Source of the DNA: Saccharicrinis fermentans DSM 9555 = JCM 21142
GTDB lineage: Bacteria; Bacteroidota; Bacteroidia; Bacteroidales; Marinilabiliaceae
DNA length: 64,000 bases
Assembly (NCBI RefSeq): GCF_000517085.1
Contig: NZ_KI912107.1
Coordinates: 4,027,980-4,091,979 of the forward strand
Direction of reading: 5' to 3'
The notes below the pieces were generated by a model, which saw nothing but the letters and a program-made list of their open reading frames with translations, was not told the DNA's origin and made no database searches. The position numbers and the translations under genes are program-made. Positions 45,755-54,015 of the stretch are shown one piece after another; the stretch's first letter is position 1; every line of letters starts with the position of its first letter.

Positions 45755-45791
45755 ATGTTTATAATTTGTTTCTTAATGGTCATATGGAACT
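45755..45791 (-). promoter_or_regulatory. VTC operon leader element with tiny overlapping frame
   Basis: On the minus strand the leader reads ATATGACCATTAAGAAAC and then runs into the gene's ATG. It encodes a ten-codon peptide (MTIKKQIINI) from ATG 45783 whose TGA overlaps the VTC start codon (ATGA), an arrangement suited to translational coupling. About 21 of 25 bases match the leader at 32192-32229. Confidence 0.4.
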
Positions 45792-46031
45792 CGCCAAAGA
45801 AATTAACCATGGCCACTCCACACCTATGTTACTTTCGTGTTATTTCTATGTTAAAAGTATTGTACATAAAGCAATATAAAGAAGAGAATCTACTAATTGG
45901 CGAAATCTATAGACGGGATGGTCTAAATCAACGAACAAGCAAATTGCATATAAATCACAAAGGTTGATTCCTAGTAAAATGGTCTCTTCGATTTACCGAG
46001 GACACTCAAAAAAACACCTGATACAAATGCA
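45792..46031. other. Gene-free stretch upstream of the VTC operon
   Basis: AT-rich DNA with no credible gene. It should contain the VTC operon promoter, but I see no exact minus-strand TAnnTTTG box. Confidence 0.4.
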
Positions 46032-46072
46032 TAAAAAAACCGTCTTACAGGATTTCAGTCCCAAAGGCGGTT
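46032..46072 (-). terminator. Terminator after the small gene at 46154
   Basis: On the minus strand AACCGCCTT (46072-46064) pairs with AAGACGGTT (46046-46038) with one G-U pair, followed by seven T. It ends the transcript of the 46154-46486 gene. Confidence 0.8.
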
Positions 46073-46153
46073 AAATATAAAGTTAAAGCGAGCAAAGCTA
46101 CTCATACACCACATCTACAATACGCTGCATTCAAAATTTTCACAGTCCTAACA

Positions 46154-46486
46154 TTACTTCATCCATACACTATTCTCCTCAAAGTAACACGAAATCACTT
46201 TTTCGAAATCACTCTTCAAGCGTAACATTTCCTCACTATCTGGAACACACTGCTTTATGCGCATAGAGGCACGATCAAAAAACTGTAAAAAAATTTCACC
46301 AACCTGCTTTTTCTGTTGGTCGTTTAAACTGCTTTGTTTCGTGGCAAAGTCCACCATTTCCTTTACTTCCTCGGCACTCAGCATTACCTTTTGATCTTGA
46401 TAAACATTATTGCCCCTACCATAATAATGGGTGATAAGAAATGTTGTCAACGCATCCAATAACATGGTTAATCTTTTTATCTCCAT
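46154..46486 (-). CDS. Hypothetical small protein
   Basis: A 110-residue protein from the ATG at 46486 (an ATG six codons earlier is possible). It is mostly helical, with charged heptad-like stretches (LSAEEVKEMVDFATKQSSLNDQQKKQVGEIF) and two cysteines near the C-terminus. I recognise no family. The helical region with 'LNDQQKKQV' loosely resembles the LTxxQ repeats of Spy-like proteins, but there is no signal peptide. The dedicated terminator just downstream supports it being a real gene. Confidence 0.6.
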   Translation of the reverse strand: MEIKRLTMLLDALTTFLITHYYGRGNNVYQDQKVMLSAEEVKEMVDFATKQSSLNDQQKKQVGEIFLQFFDRASMRIKQCVPDSEEMLRLKSDFEKVISCYFEENSVWMK

Positions 46487-46802
46487 AACTTTAAATTTAA
46501 GCAATATATCACTAAACCATTCCTCATTTCACCACCCTCACACGATCATTGGAAAAATTACTTACACCTTCTAAACATGCATCTCTTAGCGACTAACATC
46601 AGACAACAATACTAGCAAATAGCTCACTTACATAAAACAATACACCAAAGGAACAGAAATATAAAAACGAATAAAAAACGAATCGACAGATACCCTGTTT
46701 CCATCTACCAAATTAGCTAGCAGACCAAGCCCGAACCTACTATTAAACGAATAGATGACAAACATCGCACCCCAATATATCCGGCTCAAGGATGCGCACA
46801 CT
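46487..46802. other. Gene-free stretch
   Basis: A stretch between the small protein gene and the terminator of the Spy-like gene. An open frame (46628-46846, minus) exists but runs through the terminator hairpin and shows no protein-like composition. No promoter box was found. Confidence 0.4.
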
Positions 46803-46835
46803 AAAAAACAGCCTTGCTTCAAAAAACAAGGCTGT
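46803..46835 (-). terminator. Terminator after the Spy-like gene
   Basis: On the minus strand ACAGCCTTG pairs with CAAGGCTGT (9 bp, 46827-46835 with 46808-46816), followed by six T. Confidence 0.9.
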
Positions 46836-46933
46836 CTGGAAAACAAATATTACTCTACACTTATAACTTTATGCTGATAATCCTTCTCATTCTTAATCTA
46901 CACACAGCAAGGATCATCAGTTGTGCTCAGACA

Positions 46934-47338
46934 TCACCTTCGCGAAGGTCTTTTAGAAAGCTGCTCTTTAAGATAAGCCGCATATTTTGTTTGTTGTTCC
47001 TCTGTAAGCACTGCTTTTACTTTGGTTTCAAAAGCTGCTTTTTTGTTCTCCATCTCAGTCCTGCTTGGTCTGGAGTTAGATGACATTTCACTTTTTATTT
47101 CTTCAAAGTGATTTTTGTATAACACCAAAACTTTTGCCTCTTGCTCCTCAGTCATACTCAATTGCTGAGCCAAGCTACTCACCATGGTTTTTATTTCCTT
47201 AGTTGAAGGCACCGGAGGGGGACCTTGCTGTCCACCTCCCTGACCTCCACCTTGTGGCTGTGCAGAGACCAAACTGCACGATAAAGCCACCATCATCATC
47301 AATATACCCTTTAAACTATTACTCATTACTTTTTTCAT
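46934..47338 (-). CDS. Spy/CpxP-like periplasmic protein
   Basis: A 134-residue secreted protein with a signal peptide ending near VSA (about 27). A short Gly/Gln/Pro-rich linker follows (PQGGGQGGGQQGPPPVP), then a helical region with two LTxxQ-like motifs (LSMTEEQEAKVL and LTEEQQTKYAAYL). Spy/CpxP family proteins are periplasmic chaperones or stress sensors. It starts 14 bases after the DUF1566 gene and is followed by a terminator, so the two form one operon. Confidence 0.75.
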   Translation of the reverse strand: MKKVMSNSLKGILMMMVALSCSLVSAQPQGGGQGGGQQGPPPVPSTKEIKTMVSSLAQQLSMTEEQEAKVLVLYKNHFEEIKSEMSSNSRPSRTEMENKKAAFETKVKAVLTEEQQTKYAAYLKEQLSKRPSRR

Positions 47339-47352
47339 GGTTTTTACATTTA

Positions 47353-48666
47353 TTATTCACTCATATTTCTCACTAGACGCACATAATTGTAGTATCTCTC
47401 TCCACCTTCGCCCAATGGACCTCCCTCATACTTTGTATCAAAACGAACAGCTCCGGCTCCATGCGTATCATGGCCATCACCATCCACGGCTCTACCAAAG
47501 GCCACATACCAGGCATAATAATAAGGCTCATCTTTGGTAAAATTAGCAGAAGTGCCTGTCCAATAATACCCATAATCATCTAATCCAGCCTCATTAATAA
47601 TTGGAGTACATGAAAAAATTGGATCGATAGCTGGTCCTTCATTGTTCACATCAGTAGCTCCCGGCGCGTAAGAATAATCCACAATGCCCTGCAATTCTTT
47701 CACATTGGGTAAACGCCAGTCGGTATACCCTCCTAATTCAGCGTTCTCAGCATAGGCCAATGCGTCCTCCCAGTTTAAACCTTCTCCACTATCGTTCTGT
47801 GACCACATCAATCCGGTTCCATCATCCGAGATAGTTCCATCCCCATTGTCCTTAAAGTCGTTTTCTCCATACACATCTCCTCGTACCGCTCTAACATGCT
47901 TAGCCAAAGGACTATCCATCACTTGTCCTTCAACACCACCTGGAGGAGGCGTACCAACAACCACATCATCACCTTCATCACCTGGCGCATCACCACTATC
48001 ACCTTGCGGACCACCACCTATCGGACCTCCTTCATCGCCCTCCATGACCGAAGCAGCAGGGTAAGCTTTGATATGTCCGGTCACATGATTCACCCCAAAA
48101 GCCGCATTATCCTGACCTTCAGTGGTAACACCCACATACCGATTACTGGACCAAAACTGTTCCGACTTATCCACTATTCCGGTAGCCAATTTAAAATAAG
48201 TAGTATCCAAATAAGGCCAACCTCTACCGAAGTCACTAATTGAAAAAAGCTCCTTCAAGCTCGGCATACGCCAGTCGTCATAACCAGCCAGTACTAAATT
48301 TTCACAATACGCTACTGCTTCATCATATGTTAACGAGCTTGGAATGGGGATCTCTTCCCACATTAAACCCGTATTATTATCGGTAATGGTACTATCCCCA
48401 TTATCCACATAATTCATAGAAGCACCCTTCAGGTAGCTAGCATCTTGTCCGTAAAAGGCATCTCCCTCAGCCAAAGAAGAAACCACATCTCCATTATTAT
48501 CATATAATATGGTTTGTCCCGTAGCAATCTGCACATAATCATAAATAGAAAATGCTCCACTATCCACTTCTACATCGTCCGTATCATCACAGGAAGTCAA
48601 TAATATTCCTGTCAAGGCCATAGCCCAAAAGCTCCACTTAATCATTTTGTTATTTTTTCGTTTCAT
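47353..48666 (-). CDS. DUF1566 (Lcl-type) repeat lipoprotein
   Basis: A 437-residue lipoprotein (LLTSC, Cys about 26). Two DUF1566 domains are seen at about 80-205 and 265-430, each with TGLMWEE or TGLMWSQ, a 'DDWRMPSLKEL' or 'TDWRLPNVKEL' core and a C-terminal VR segment. The domains are joined by a Gly/Asp/Pro-rich linker (about 210-260). DUF1566 domains resemble C-type lectin-like or formylglycine-generating-enzyme-like folds, and their ligands are unknown. It is the first gene of the two-gene operon with the Spy-like protein. Confidence 0.85.
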   Translation of the reverse strand: MKRKNNKMIKWSFWAMALTGILLTSCDDTDDVEVDSGAFSIYDYVQIATGQTILYDNNGDVVSSLAEGDAFYGQDASYLKGASMNYVDNGDSTITDNNTGLMWEEIPIPSSLTYDEAVAYCENLVLAGYDDWRMPSLKELFSISDFGRGWPYLDTTYFKLATGIVDKSEQFWSSNRYVGVTTEGQDNAAFGVNHVTGHIKAYPAASVMEGDEGGPIGGGPQGDSGDAPGDEGDDVVVGTPPPGGVEGQVMDSPLAKHVRAVRGDVYGENDFKDNGDGTISDDGTGLMWSQNDSGEGLNWEDALAYAENAELGGYTDWRLPNVKELQGIVDYSYAPGATDVNNEGPAIDPIFSCTPIINEAGLDDYGYYWTGTSANFTKDEPYYYAWYVAFGRAVDGDGHDTHGAGAVRFDTKYEGGPLGEGGERYYNYVRLVRNMSE

Positions 48667-48860
48667 CTTTCCAGTTTTTCAAATGAATGATACGAATATA
48701 CTTACACGAATAAAGAAAGAAGAAAGAGAATCGACGGATGGAACCTTTATGTCGATGAAAAGGCGGCATCCCCCTCCCGATAACACAAGGCAGCAACCTT
48801 TAATACGAGAGTTACATTCAAAACAGCCATGGGCAGTGCAAATGGTGGGACACACAGGTG
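48667..48860. other. Gene-free stretch upstream of the DUF1566 gene
   Basis: It contains short open frames on both strands (48647-48865 plus, 48679-48924 minus) that do not look like proteins. It probably carries the DUF1566 operon promoter. Confidence 0.35.
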
Positions 48861-48904
48861 AATGATCGAAATTTGTACTGACTAGTGAAGTTTCGATCAT
48901 TTTC
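48861..48904 (+). repeat. Perfect 11-bp inverted repeat, unassigned
   Basis: AATGATCGAAA (48861-48871) pairs with TTTCGATCATT (48891-48901) around a 19-base loop, with TTTT on the plus-strand side. It resembles a plus-strand terminator but no plus-strand gene lies upstream. It could be an operator or a structured leader 200 bases before the mutase promoter. Confidence 0.4.
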
Positions 48905-49100
48905 AATCCTATCAAAATAAACAATCTAATCTCTCAACAATTCTTGCCTTCCAAAATGGTCTTCCATTCTTCTATCAATCATACCATTACACGCCCCTCA
49001 TTAAAGAAAAAATTCTTCAAAAAAACTTACCATACTGATAATCATGCTACATAACAGATATAAAACCCATGTTTTAGTTCATTAATTTATTGAAAAGCCT

Positions 49101-49108
49101 TAATTTTG
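49101..49108 (+). promoter_or_regulatory. Putative -7 box for the methylmalonyl-CoA mutase operon
   Basis: TAATTTTG matches TAnnTTTG and lies 36 bases before the ATG at 49145. This also argues against the ATG at 49106, which would overlap the promoter. Confidence 0.55.
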
Positions 49109-49144
49109 CGGTCTGAAAAAAACAAACAGTTATACAGTTATATT

Positions 49145-51010
49145 ATGGCAGATAAAACTAAAAAACCGTTATTAAGTGATTTTCCAGCCATTACCACAGA
49201 ACAGTGGATGGAAAAAATCACAGCGGATTTAAAAGGCGCTGACTTTGAAAGAAAGCTGGTTTGGAGAACAAACGAAGGTTTTAACGTACGTCCTTTTTAT
49301 CGTTCAGAAGACTTAAGCGAGATAAAATATCTTGACAGTCTACCTGGAGAGTTCCCGTATGTACGCGGAACAAAAAAAGACAACGACTGGTATGTTCGTC
49401 AGGACATTCATGCAGTTGACGCAGAGGCAGCCAACGCAAAAGCACTGGATGTTTTAACTAAAGGAGTTACTTCTTTAGGTTTTACGTTATGTGAAGAAGT
49501 AAAAGATGTAGACGCGCATGTAGAGAAATTATTGAAAAACATTATTTCAGAAGCGGTAGAACTAAACTTTTCGACAAGCCATGGCAGCAAAAAATTAGCT
49601 GAAGCTGTGATTGCTTATCTTAAAAAGACAAACAGGGATCTATCAGGTATTAAAGGCTCCATCAACTTTGACACTTTAGGTTGCCTTACTACTTCAGGAA
49701 AATCTTGCAAAAGTTTTGAGGAGATGTTTGATCACGCCAAGGAGATGGTAGAAGTTAGAGCGAATGTTCCTAACTTCAAAACGATTTGCGTGAATGGTCG
49801 TCTTTTCAACAATGCAGGTTCATCGATTGTTCAGGAGCTAGCATTTGCACTATCCATGGGTAACGAGTATTTGACACAACTAAGCGACAGAGGTGTTTCC
49901 GTTAACGAAGCAGCATCATCGATGAAGTTTAACTTTGGTGTAGGTGGCAACTACTTTATGGAAATAGCCAAGTTACGTGCAGCACGTATGCTTTGGGCTA
50001 CCATCGTTAAATCATACAGTCCTGCCGGATTAGAGCCTACAAAAATGATGATCCACTGTGAGACATCACAATGGAACAAGACGGTATACGATCCATATGT
50101 AAATATGCTTCGCACACAAACAGAGGCAATGTCTGCCACATTGGGAGGCGCTGACTCGTTAACCATACTTCCTTTCGACGCAATCTATAAAGAATCGGAT
50201 GTATTCTCTGAAAGGATTGCACGCAACCAACAATTGCTATTGAAAGAAGAGTCGCACTTCGACAAAATTACGGATCCTTCTGCAGGTTCTTACTACATCG
50301 AGAATTTAACCAACAGTATTGCACAAGAAGCTTGGGCTCTATTTGTTGAAGTAGAAGAAAAAGGCGGATATTTAGCTGCTTTAAAAGAAGGATTTGTTCA
50401 GGCAAAAGTTAAAGAAACGGCTGATAAGCGCAAAAAAGCGATTGCTACACGTCGCGAAAACCTACTAGGAACCAACCAGTTCCCCAATGCTGCTGAAAGA
50501 GTTGCAGATGTATTAGCCAACAACAAAGCACACGGTGACAAATGTTCATCAGGTGATGTTGTCATTGAGCCTATTGTCAGGTTCCGTGGTGCCGAAGAGT
50601 TTGAGGCCCTTCGTCTAGCCACTGAAAAATCAGGTAAAACACCTAAAGTGTTTATGCTTACTTATGGTAATCTGAATATGCGTTTGGCACGTTCACAGTT
50701 CTCTGCGAACTTTTTTGCCTGTGCTGGTTATCAGATTATTGACAACAACGGTTTTGATACTGTTGAAGCCGGAGTTGAAGCCGCCAAGGCTGCCAAAGCC
50801 GATATTATTGTTCTTTGCTCATCAGATGACGAATATGTAGATGCTGCTCCAGCAGCCTTTAAAGCTATTAATGGAGACGCTATCTTTGTAGTTGCCGGCG
50901 CACCCAAATGCACTGACGATCTCAAAGCACAAGGCATCACTAATTTTATTAATGTACGCTCTAACGTTCTTGAAACACTTCAAGGATTTAGTAAAGAACT
51001 AGGTTTGTAA
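49145..51010 (+). CDS. mutA: Methylmalonyl-CoA mutase, small (non-catalytic) subunit
   Basis: A 621-residue subunit from the ATG at 49145 (an ATG at 49106 overlaps the promoter). It shares the (beta/alpha)8 substrate-binding domain of the family (NIHCETSQWNKT-like segment, DPSAGSYYIENLT) and a C-terminal B12-type fold. In the latter, the cobalamin-ligand DxHxxG motif is replaced (FMLTYGNLNMRLARSQF), as expected for the small subunit. With MutB it interconverts succinyl-CoA and (R)-methylmalonyl-CoA, the key step of propionate formation in fermenting Bacteroidota. It is followed after 89 bases by mutB. Confidence 0.95.
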   Translation: MADKTKKPLLSDFPAITTEQWMEKITADLKGADFERKLVWRTNEGFNVRPFYRSEDLSEIKYLDSLPGEFPYVRGTKKDNDWYVRQDIHAVDAEAANAKALDVLTKGVTSLGFTLCEEVKDVDAHVEKLLKNIISEAVELNFSTSHGSKKLAEAVIAYLKKTNRDLSGIKGSINFDTLGCLTTSGKSCKSFEEMFDHAKEMVEVRANVPNFKTICVNGRLFNNAGSSIVQELAFALSMGNEYLTQLSDRGVSVNEAASSMKFNFGVGGNYFMEIAKLRAARMLWATIVKSYSPAGLEPTKMMIHCETSQWNKTVYDPYVNMLRTQTEAMSATLGGADSLTILPFDAIYKESDVFSERIARNQQLLLKEESHFDKITDPSAGSYYIENLTNSIAQEAWALFVEVEEKGGYLAALKEGFVQAKVKETADKRKKAIATRRENLLGTNQFPNAAERVADVLANNKAHGDKCSSGDVVIEPIVRFRGAEEFEALRLATEKSGKTPKVFMLTYGNLNMRLARSQFSANFFACAGYQIIDNNGFDTVEAGVEAAKAAKADIIVLCSSDDEYVDAAPAAFKAINGDAIFVVAGAPKCTDDLKAQGITNFINVRSNVLETLQGFSKELGL

Positions 51011-51013
51011 ATC

Positions 51014-51079
51014 GAACACGGAGTCAGCAACACAGAAATAAATAAACATTTCTTTCTGTTTCACTGCACCTCAGTGTTC
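51014..51079 (+). repeat. Imperfect inverted repeat in the mutA-mutB gap
   Basis: GAACAC-GAG (51014-51023) pairs with CTC-GTGTTC (51070-51079) with one mismatch, and ACAGAAA/TTTCTGT pairs inside. It fills most of the intergenic gap. It could be a processing or stabilising element that sets the MutA:MutB ratio. Confidence 0.45.
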
Positions 51080-51099
51080 ATCTAATAATCTAAAACAAA

Positions 51100-53259
51100 A
51101 TGGCAAGACCAGATTTTAAAAATATAGATTTCAAAAAAAGTTCTCCTTGTGGTGGTGTTAAAGCCAAAGAGTGGGAGAAAAAACATGGGATAAAAAAAGA
51201 CTGGGTAACCCCAGAACGCATCCCTGTAAAAAGTGTATACTCAGCAACCGACTTGGAAGGAATGGAGCATTTAAATTATGCAGCAGGTCTTCCTCCATAC
51301 CTACGCGGACCATACTCAGGTATGTATGCCATGCGTCCATGGACTATTCGTCAGTATGCTGGATTTTCCACTGCGGAGGAATCCAACGCCTTTTATAAAA
51401 GAAACCTTGCTGCCGGACAAAAAGGATTGTCTGTTGCATTTGACTTGGCCACACACCGTGGTTACGATTCAGACCACGAACGAGTAGAAGGAGATGTAGG
51501 TAAAGCAGGTGTAGCGATCGACTCTATCAAGGACATGCGTATTCTATTTGATGGTATTCCATTAAATAAAATGTCGGTATCCATGACCATGAACGGAGCC
51601 GTTCTACCGGTATTGGCCTTTTATATTGTAGCAGGCTTAGAGCAGGGCGCTAAGTTGGAAGAGCTTTCCGGAACAATCCAGAATGATATTCTAAAAGAAT
51701 TTATGGTGCGTAACACTTACATCTACCCACCAAAATTCTCCATGAAAATCATTGCTGATATCTTTGAGTACACATCTAAAAACATGCCTAAGTTCAACTC
51801 TATATCTATCTCAGGTTACCACATGCAAGAAGCGGGTGCAACTGCAGATATTGAGTTAGCATATACATTAGCCGATGGTTTAGAATACCTACGTGCCGGT
51901 GTTAATGCAGGAATGGACATCGATGCCTTTGCACCTCGCTTATCCTTTTTCTGGGCTATCGGCATGAACCACTTTATGGAGATTGCTAAGATGCGAGCAG
52001 GCCGTATGTTATGGGCTAAGATTGTAAAAAAATTCAATCCTAAGAATCCCAAATCATTGGCTTTACGTACGCACTCACAAACTTCAGGGTGGTCATTAAC
52101 AGAGCAAGATCCATTCAACAACGTAGGTCGTACTTGTATCGAAGCCATGGCATCTGCCCTTGGACATACACAGTCGTTACACACCAATGCGCTTGATGAG
52201 GCTATTGCATTACCTACAGACTTCTCTGCACGTATTGCTCGTAACACACAAATTTACATCCAAGAAGAAACGCAAATCACCAAATCGGTTGATCCATGGG
52301 CCGGTTCTTACTATGTTGAATCATTGACCAACGAACTAGTAGAGAAAGCCTGGGCATTAATTGAAGAAGTTGAAGAGCTAGGTGGAATGGCAAAAGCCAT
52401 TGAGAGTGGTGTACCTAAAATGCGTATCGAAGAAGCTGCGGCGCGCACGCAAGCAAAAATTGATGCCGGAACACAGACCATTGTAGGTACCAACAAATAT
52501 CGTTTGGAAAAAGAAGATCCAATCGACATTTTGGATATTGACAACTCTGCTGTACGTCTTTCTCAAATAGAACGCTTAAAACAATTAAAAGCTGAGCGTA
52601 ACGAAGAAGACTGTCAAGCCGCGCTTGCTGCCATCACCAAAGCTGTAGAAACAGAAAAAGGCAACTTGCTTGAATTAGCAGTTGATGCTGCTCAAAAAGG
52701 TGCTTCGCTAGGTGAAATTTCTGATGCATGTGAAACAATCGTAGGTAGATATAAAGCTGTGATCCGTTCTATTAGTGGTGTTTATTCCAGCGAAGCAGGA
52801 AAAGACAAAGAGTTTGAAAAAGCTTGTGGTTTAGCCAAGCAGTTTGCAGAGAAAGTAGGTCGTCAACCTCGTATTATGGTGGCTAAAATGGGACAAGACG
52901 GTCATGACCGTGGTGCCAAAGTAGTAGCAACAGGATACGCTGACATAGGTTTCGACGTGGATATGGGACCATTATTCCAGACTCCTGCCGAATCGGCCAA
53001 ACAAGCTGTTGAAAATGACGTTCACGTAGTGGGAGTCTCTTCATTAGCTGCAGGTCATAAGACTTTAGTTCCTCAGATCATTGCGGAACTTAAGAAACTA
53101 GGACGTGAAGATATCATGGTTATCTGTGGTGGTGTAATTCCCGCACAAGATTATGATTTCCTTTACAAAGCAGGAGCCGTAGCTATCTTTGGACCTGGAA
53201 CATCTGTATCTAAAGCTGCTACCGAAATCTTGAATCTATTACTTCAAGCAGCAGACTAA
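51100..53259 (+). CDS. mutB: Methylmalonyl-CoA mutase, large catalytic subunit
   Basis: A 719-residue subunit, the usual length. The barrel domain has the substrate-contact regions [21 protein letters not shown] and [13 protein letters not shown]. The C-terminal cobalamin-binding domain has [10 protein letters not shown] with H602 as the cobalt ligand. It needs adenosylcobalamin and converts succinyl-CoA to methylmalonyl-CoA (or the reverse) with MutA. It is the second gene of the operon; a clear bidirectional terminator follows. Confidence 0.97.
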   Translation: MARPDFKNIDFKKSSPCGGVKAKEWEKKHGIKKDWVTPERIPVKSVYSATDLEGMEHLNYAAGLPPYLRGPYSGMYAMRPWTIRQYAGFSTAEESNAFYKRNLAAGQKGLSVAFDLATHRGYDSDHERVEGDVGKAGVAIDSIKDMRILFDGIPLNKMSVSMTMNGAVLPVLAFYIVAGLEQGAKLEELSGTIQNDILKEFMVRNTYIYPPKFSMKIIADIFEYTSKNMPKFNSISISGYHMQEAGATADIELAYTLADGLEYLRAGVNAGMDIDAFAPRLSFFWAIGMNHFMEIAKMRAGRMLWAKIVKKFNPKNPKSLALRTHSQTSGWSLTEQDPFNNVGRTCIEAMASALGHTQSLHTNALDEAIALPTDFSARIARNTQIYIQEETQITKSVDPWAGSYYVESLTNELVEKAWALIEEVEELGGMAKAIESGVPKMRIEEAAARTQAKIDAGTQTIVGTNKYRLEKEDPIDILDIDNSAVRLSQIERLKQLKAERNEEDCQAALAAITKAVETEKGNLLELAVDAAQKGASLGEISDACETIVGRYKAVIRSISGVYSSEAGKDKEFEKACGLAKQFAEKVGRQPRIMVAKMGQDGHDRGAKVVATGYADIGFDVDMGPLFQTPAESAKQAVENDVHVVGVSSLAAGHKTLVPQIIAELKKLGREDIMVICGGVIPAQDYDFLYKAGAVAIFGPGTSVSKAATEILNLLLQAAD

Positions 53260-53287
53260 ATAGTCGTATTTTCTAAAATTCTAATAC

Positions 53288-53322
53288 AAAAAAGCCATCC
53301 CGAAGAACCGGGATGGCTTTTT
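53288..53322. terminator. Bidirectional terminator after mutB
   Basis: GCCATCCCG (53294-53302) and CGGGATGGC (53309-53317) pair over nine bases, with six A on the left and five T on the right. It can stop mutB on the plus strand and the small secreted protein gene on the minus strand. Confidence 0.95.
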
Positions 53323-53345
53323 CATTATACGCGCAATTCAATATT

Positions 53346-53774
53346 TTATCTTTTTATAAAATAAATCCGTTCGCCTTCTTCCTTAATATCATAATCATTT
53401 ATTACATCATCATTAAATATCAATTCAACTTGAGTAACAGGATCTTTAGATTTCCAAAATCCATTTATCTGATCCGATTTCGCTACAATTTTCTCCACGT
53501 AACTCCCATCAGACATACGTTTTACAACAGTGTCCAGCACCACATGGTAATCAATTACAAACTGAGAAGTACTTTTCAGATTAATACTCGCTTTCTGCCT
53601 ATCCATTCCCTTTATAAATACCAAGGTATCTTTGTTGGACACATTTTTATTAATATCATTGCTTAAAAAACAATATATCTTTTTTCTTTTCGTCGTTGTG
53701 TTTTGTTGGGCAAACATACATATGGTTCCCAAAGAAACCATCATCGCCAAAATAATTTTCACTTTCATCATCAA
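53346..53774 (-). CDS. Hypothetical secreted protein
   Basis: A 142-residue protein with a signal peptide (about 1-23, ending MFAQ). The mature part is beta-rich with Lys/Asp surface residues (VDYHVVLDTVVKRMSDGSYVEK, QVELIFNDDVINDYDIKEEGERIYFIKR). I recognise no family. It is convergent with mutB and shares its terminator. The start could be any of the first three ATG codons. Confidence 0.6.
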   Translation of the reverse strand: MMMKVKIILAMMVSLGTICMFAQQNTTTKRKKIYCFLSNDINKNVSNKDTLVFIKGMDRQKASINLKSTSQFVIDYHVVLDTVVKRMSDGSYVEKIVAKSDQINGFWKSKDPVTQVELIFNDDVINDYDIKEEGERIYFIKR

Positions 53775-54015
53775 AGGATTATACCCATTAAATTCTTACA
53801 TCTTAGATAAGTCCCTAACTATGCCTACATATACATAGAAAGTCTACTTACTGGTCAGTTCCGTCTCTGGCCAAATACACATGGTATTTATATTCAGAAT
53901 GCTAATCGGTTAATGAATAACGGTTAGTATTTTTAAGCGAGATAAAATACTCATCTCGAAATTCTTTTTTTTAAGTAGCGCAAGTTAAGGCTTAAATACC
54001 TCATTAACAAACGTG

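Noticed and set aside
46628-46846. Open frame of 72 codons on the minus strand
   Set aside because: It runs through the terminator hairpin of the Spy-like gene and has no protein-like composition or partner.
48647-48924. Overlapping open frames on both strands before the mutase operon
   Set aside because: They overlap each other, the DUF1566 gene start and an inverted repeat, and show no family motif.
48905-49100. Cobalamin riboswitch before the B12-dependent mutase
   Set aside because: I saw no B12-box or the expected long structured leader; only a -7 promoter box is visible.
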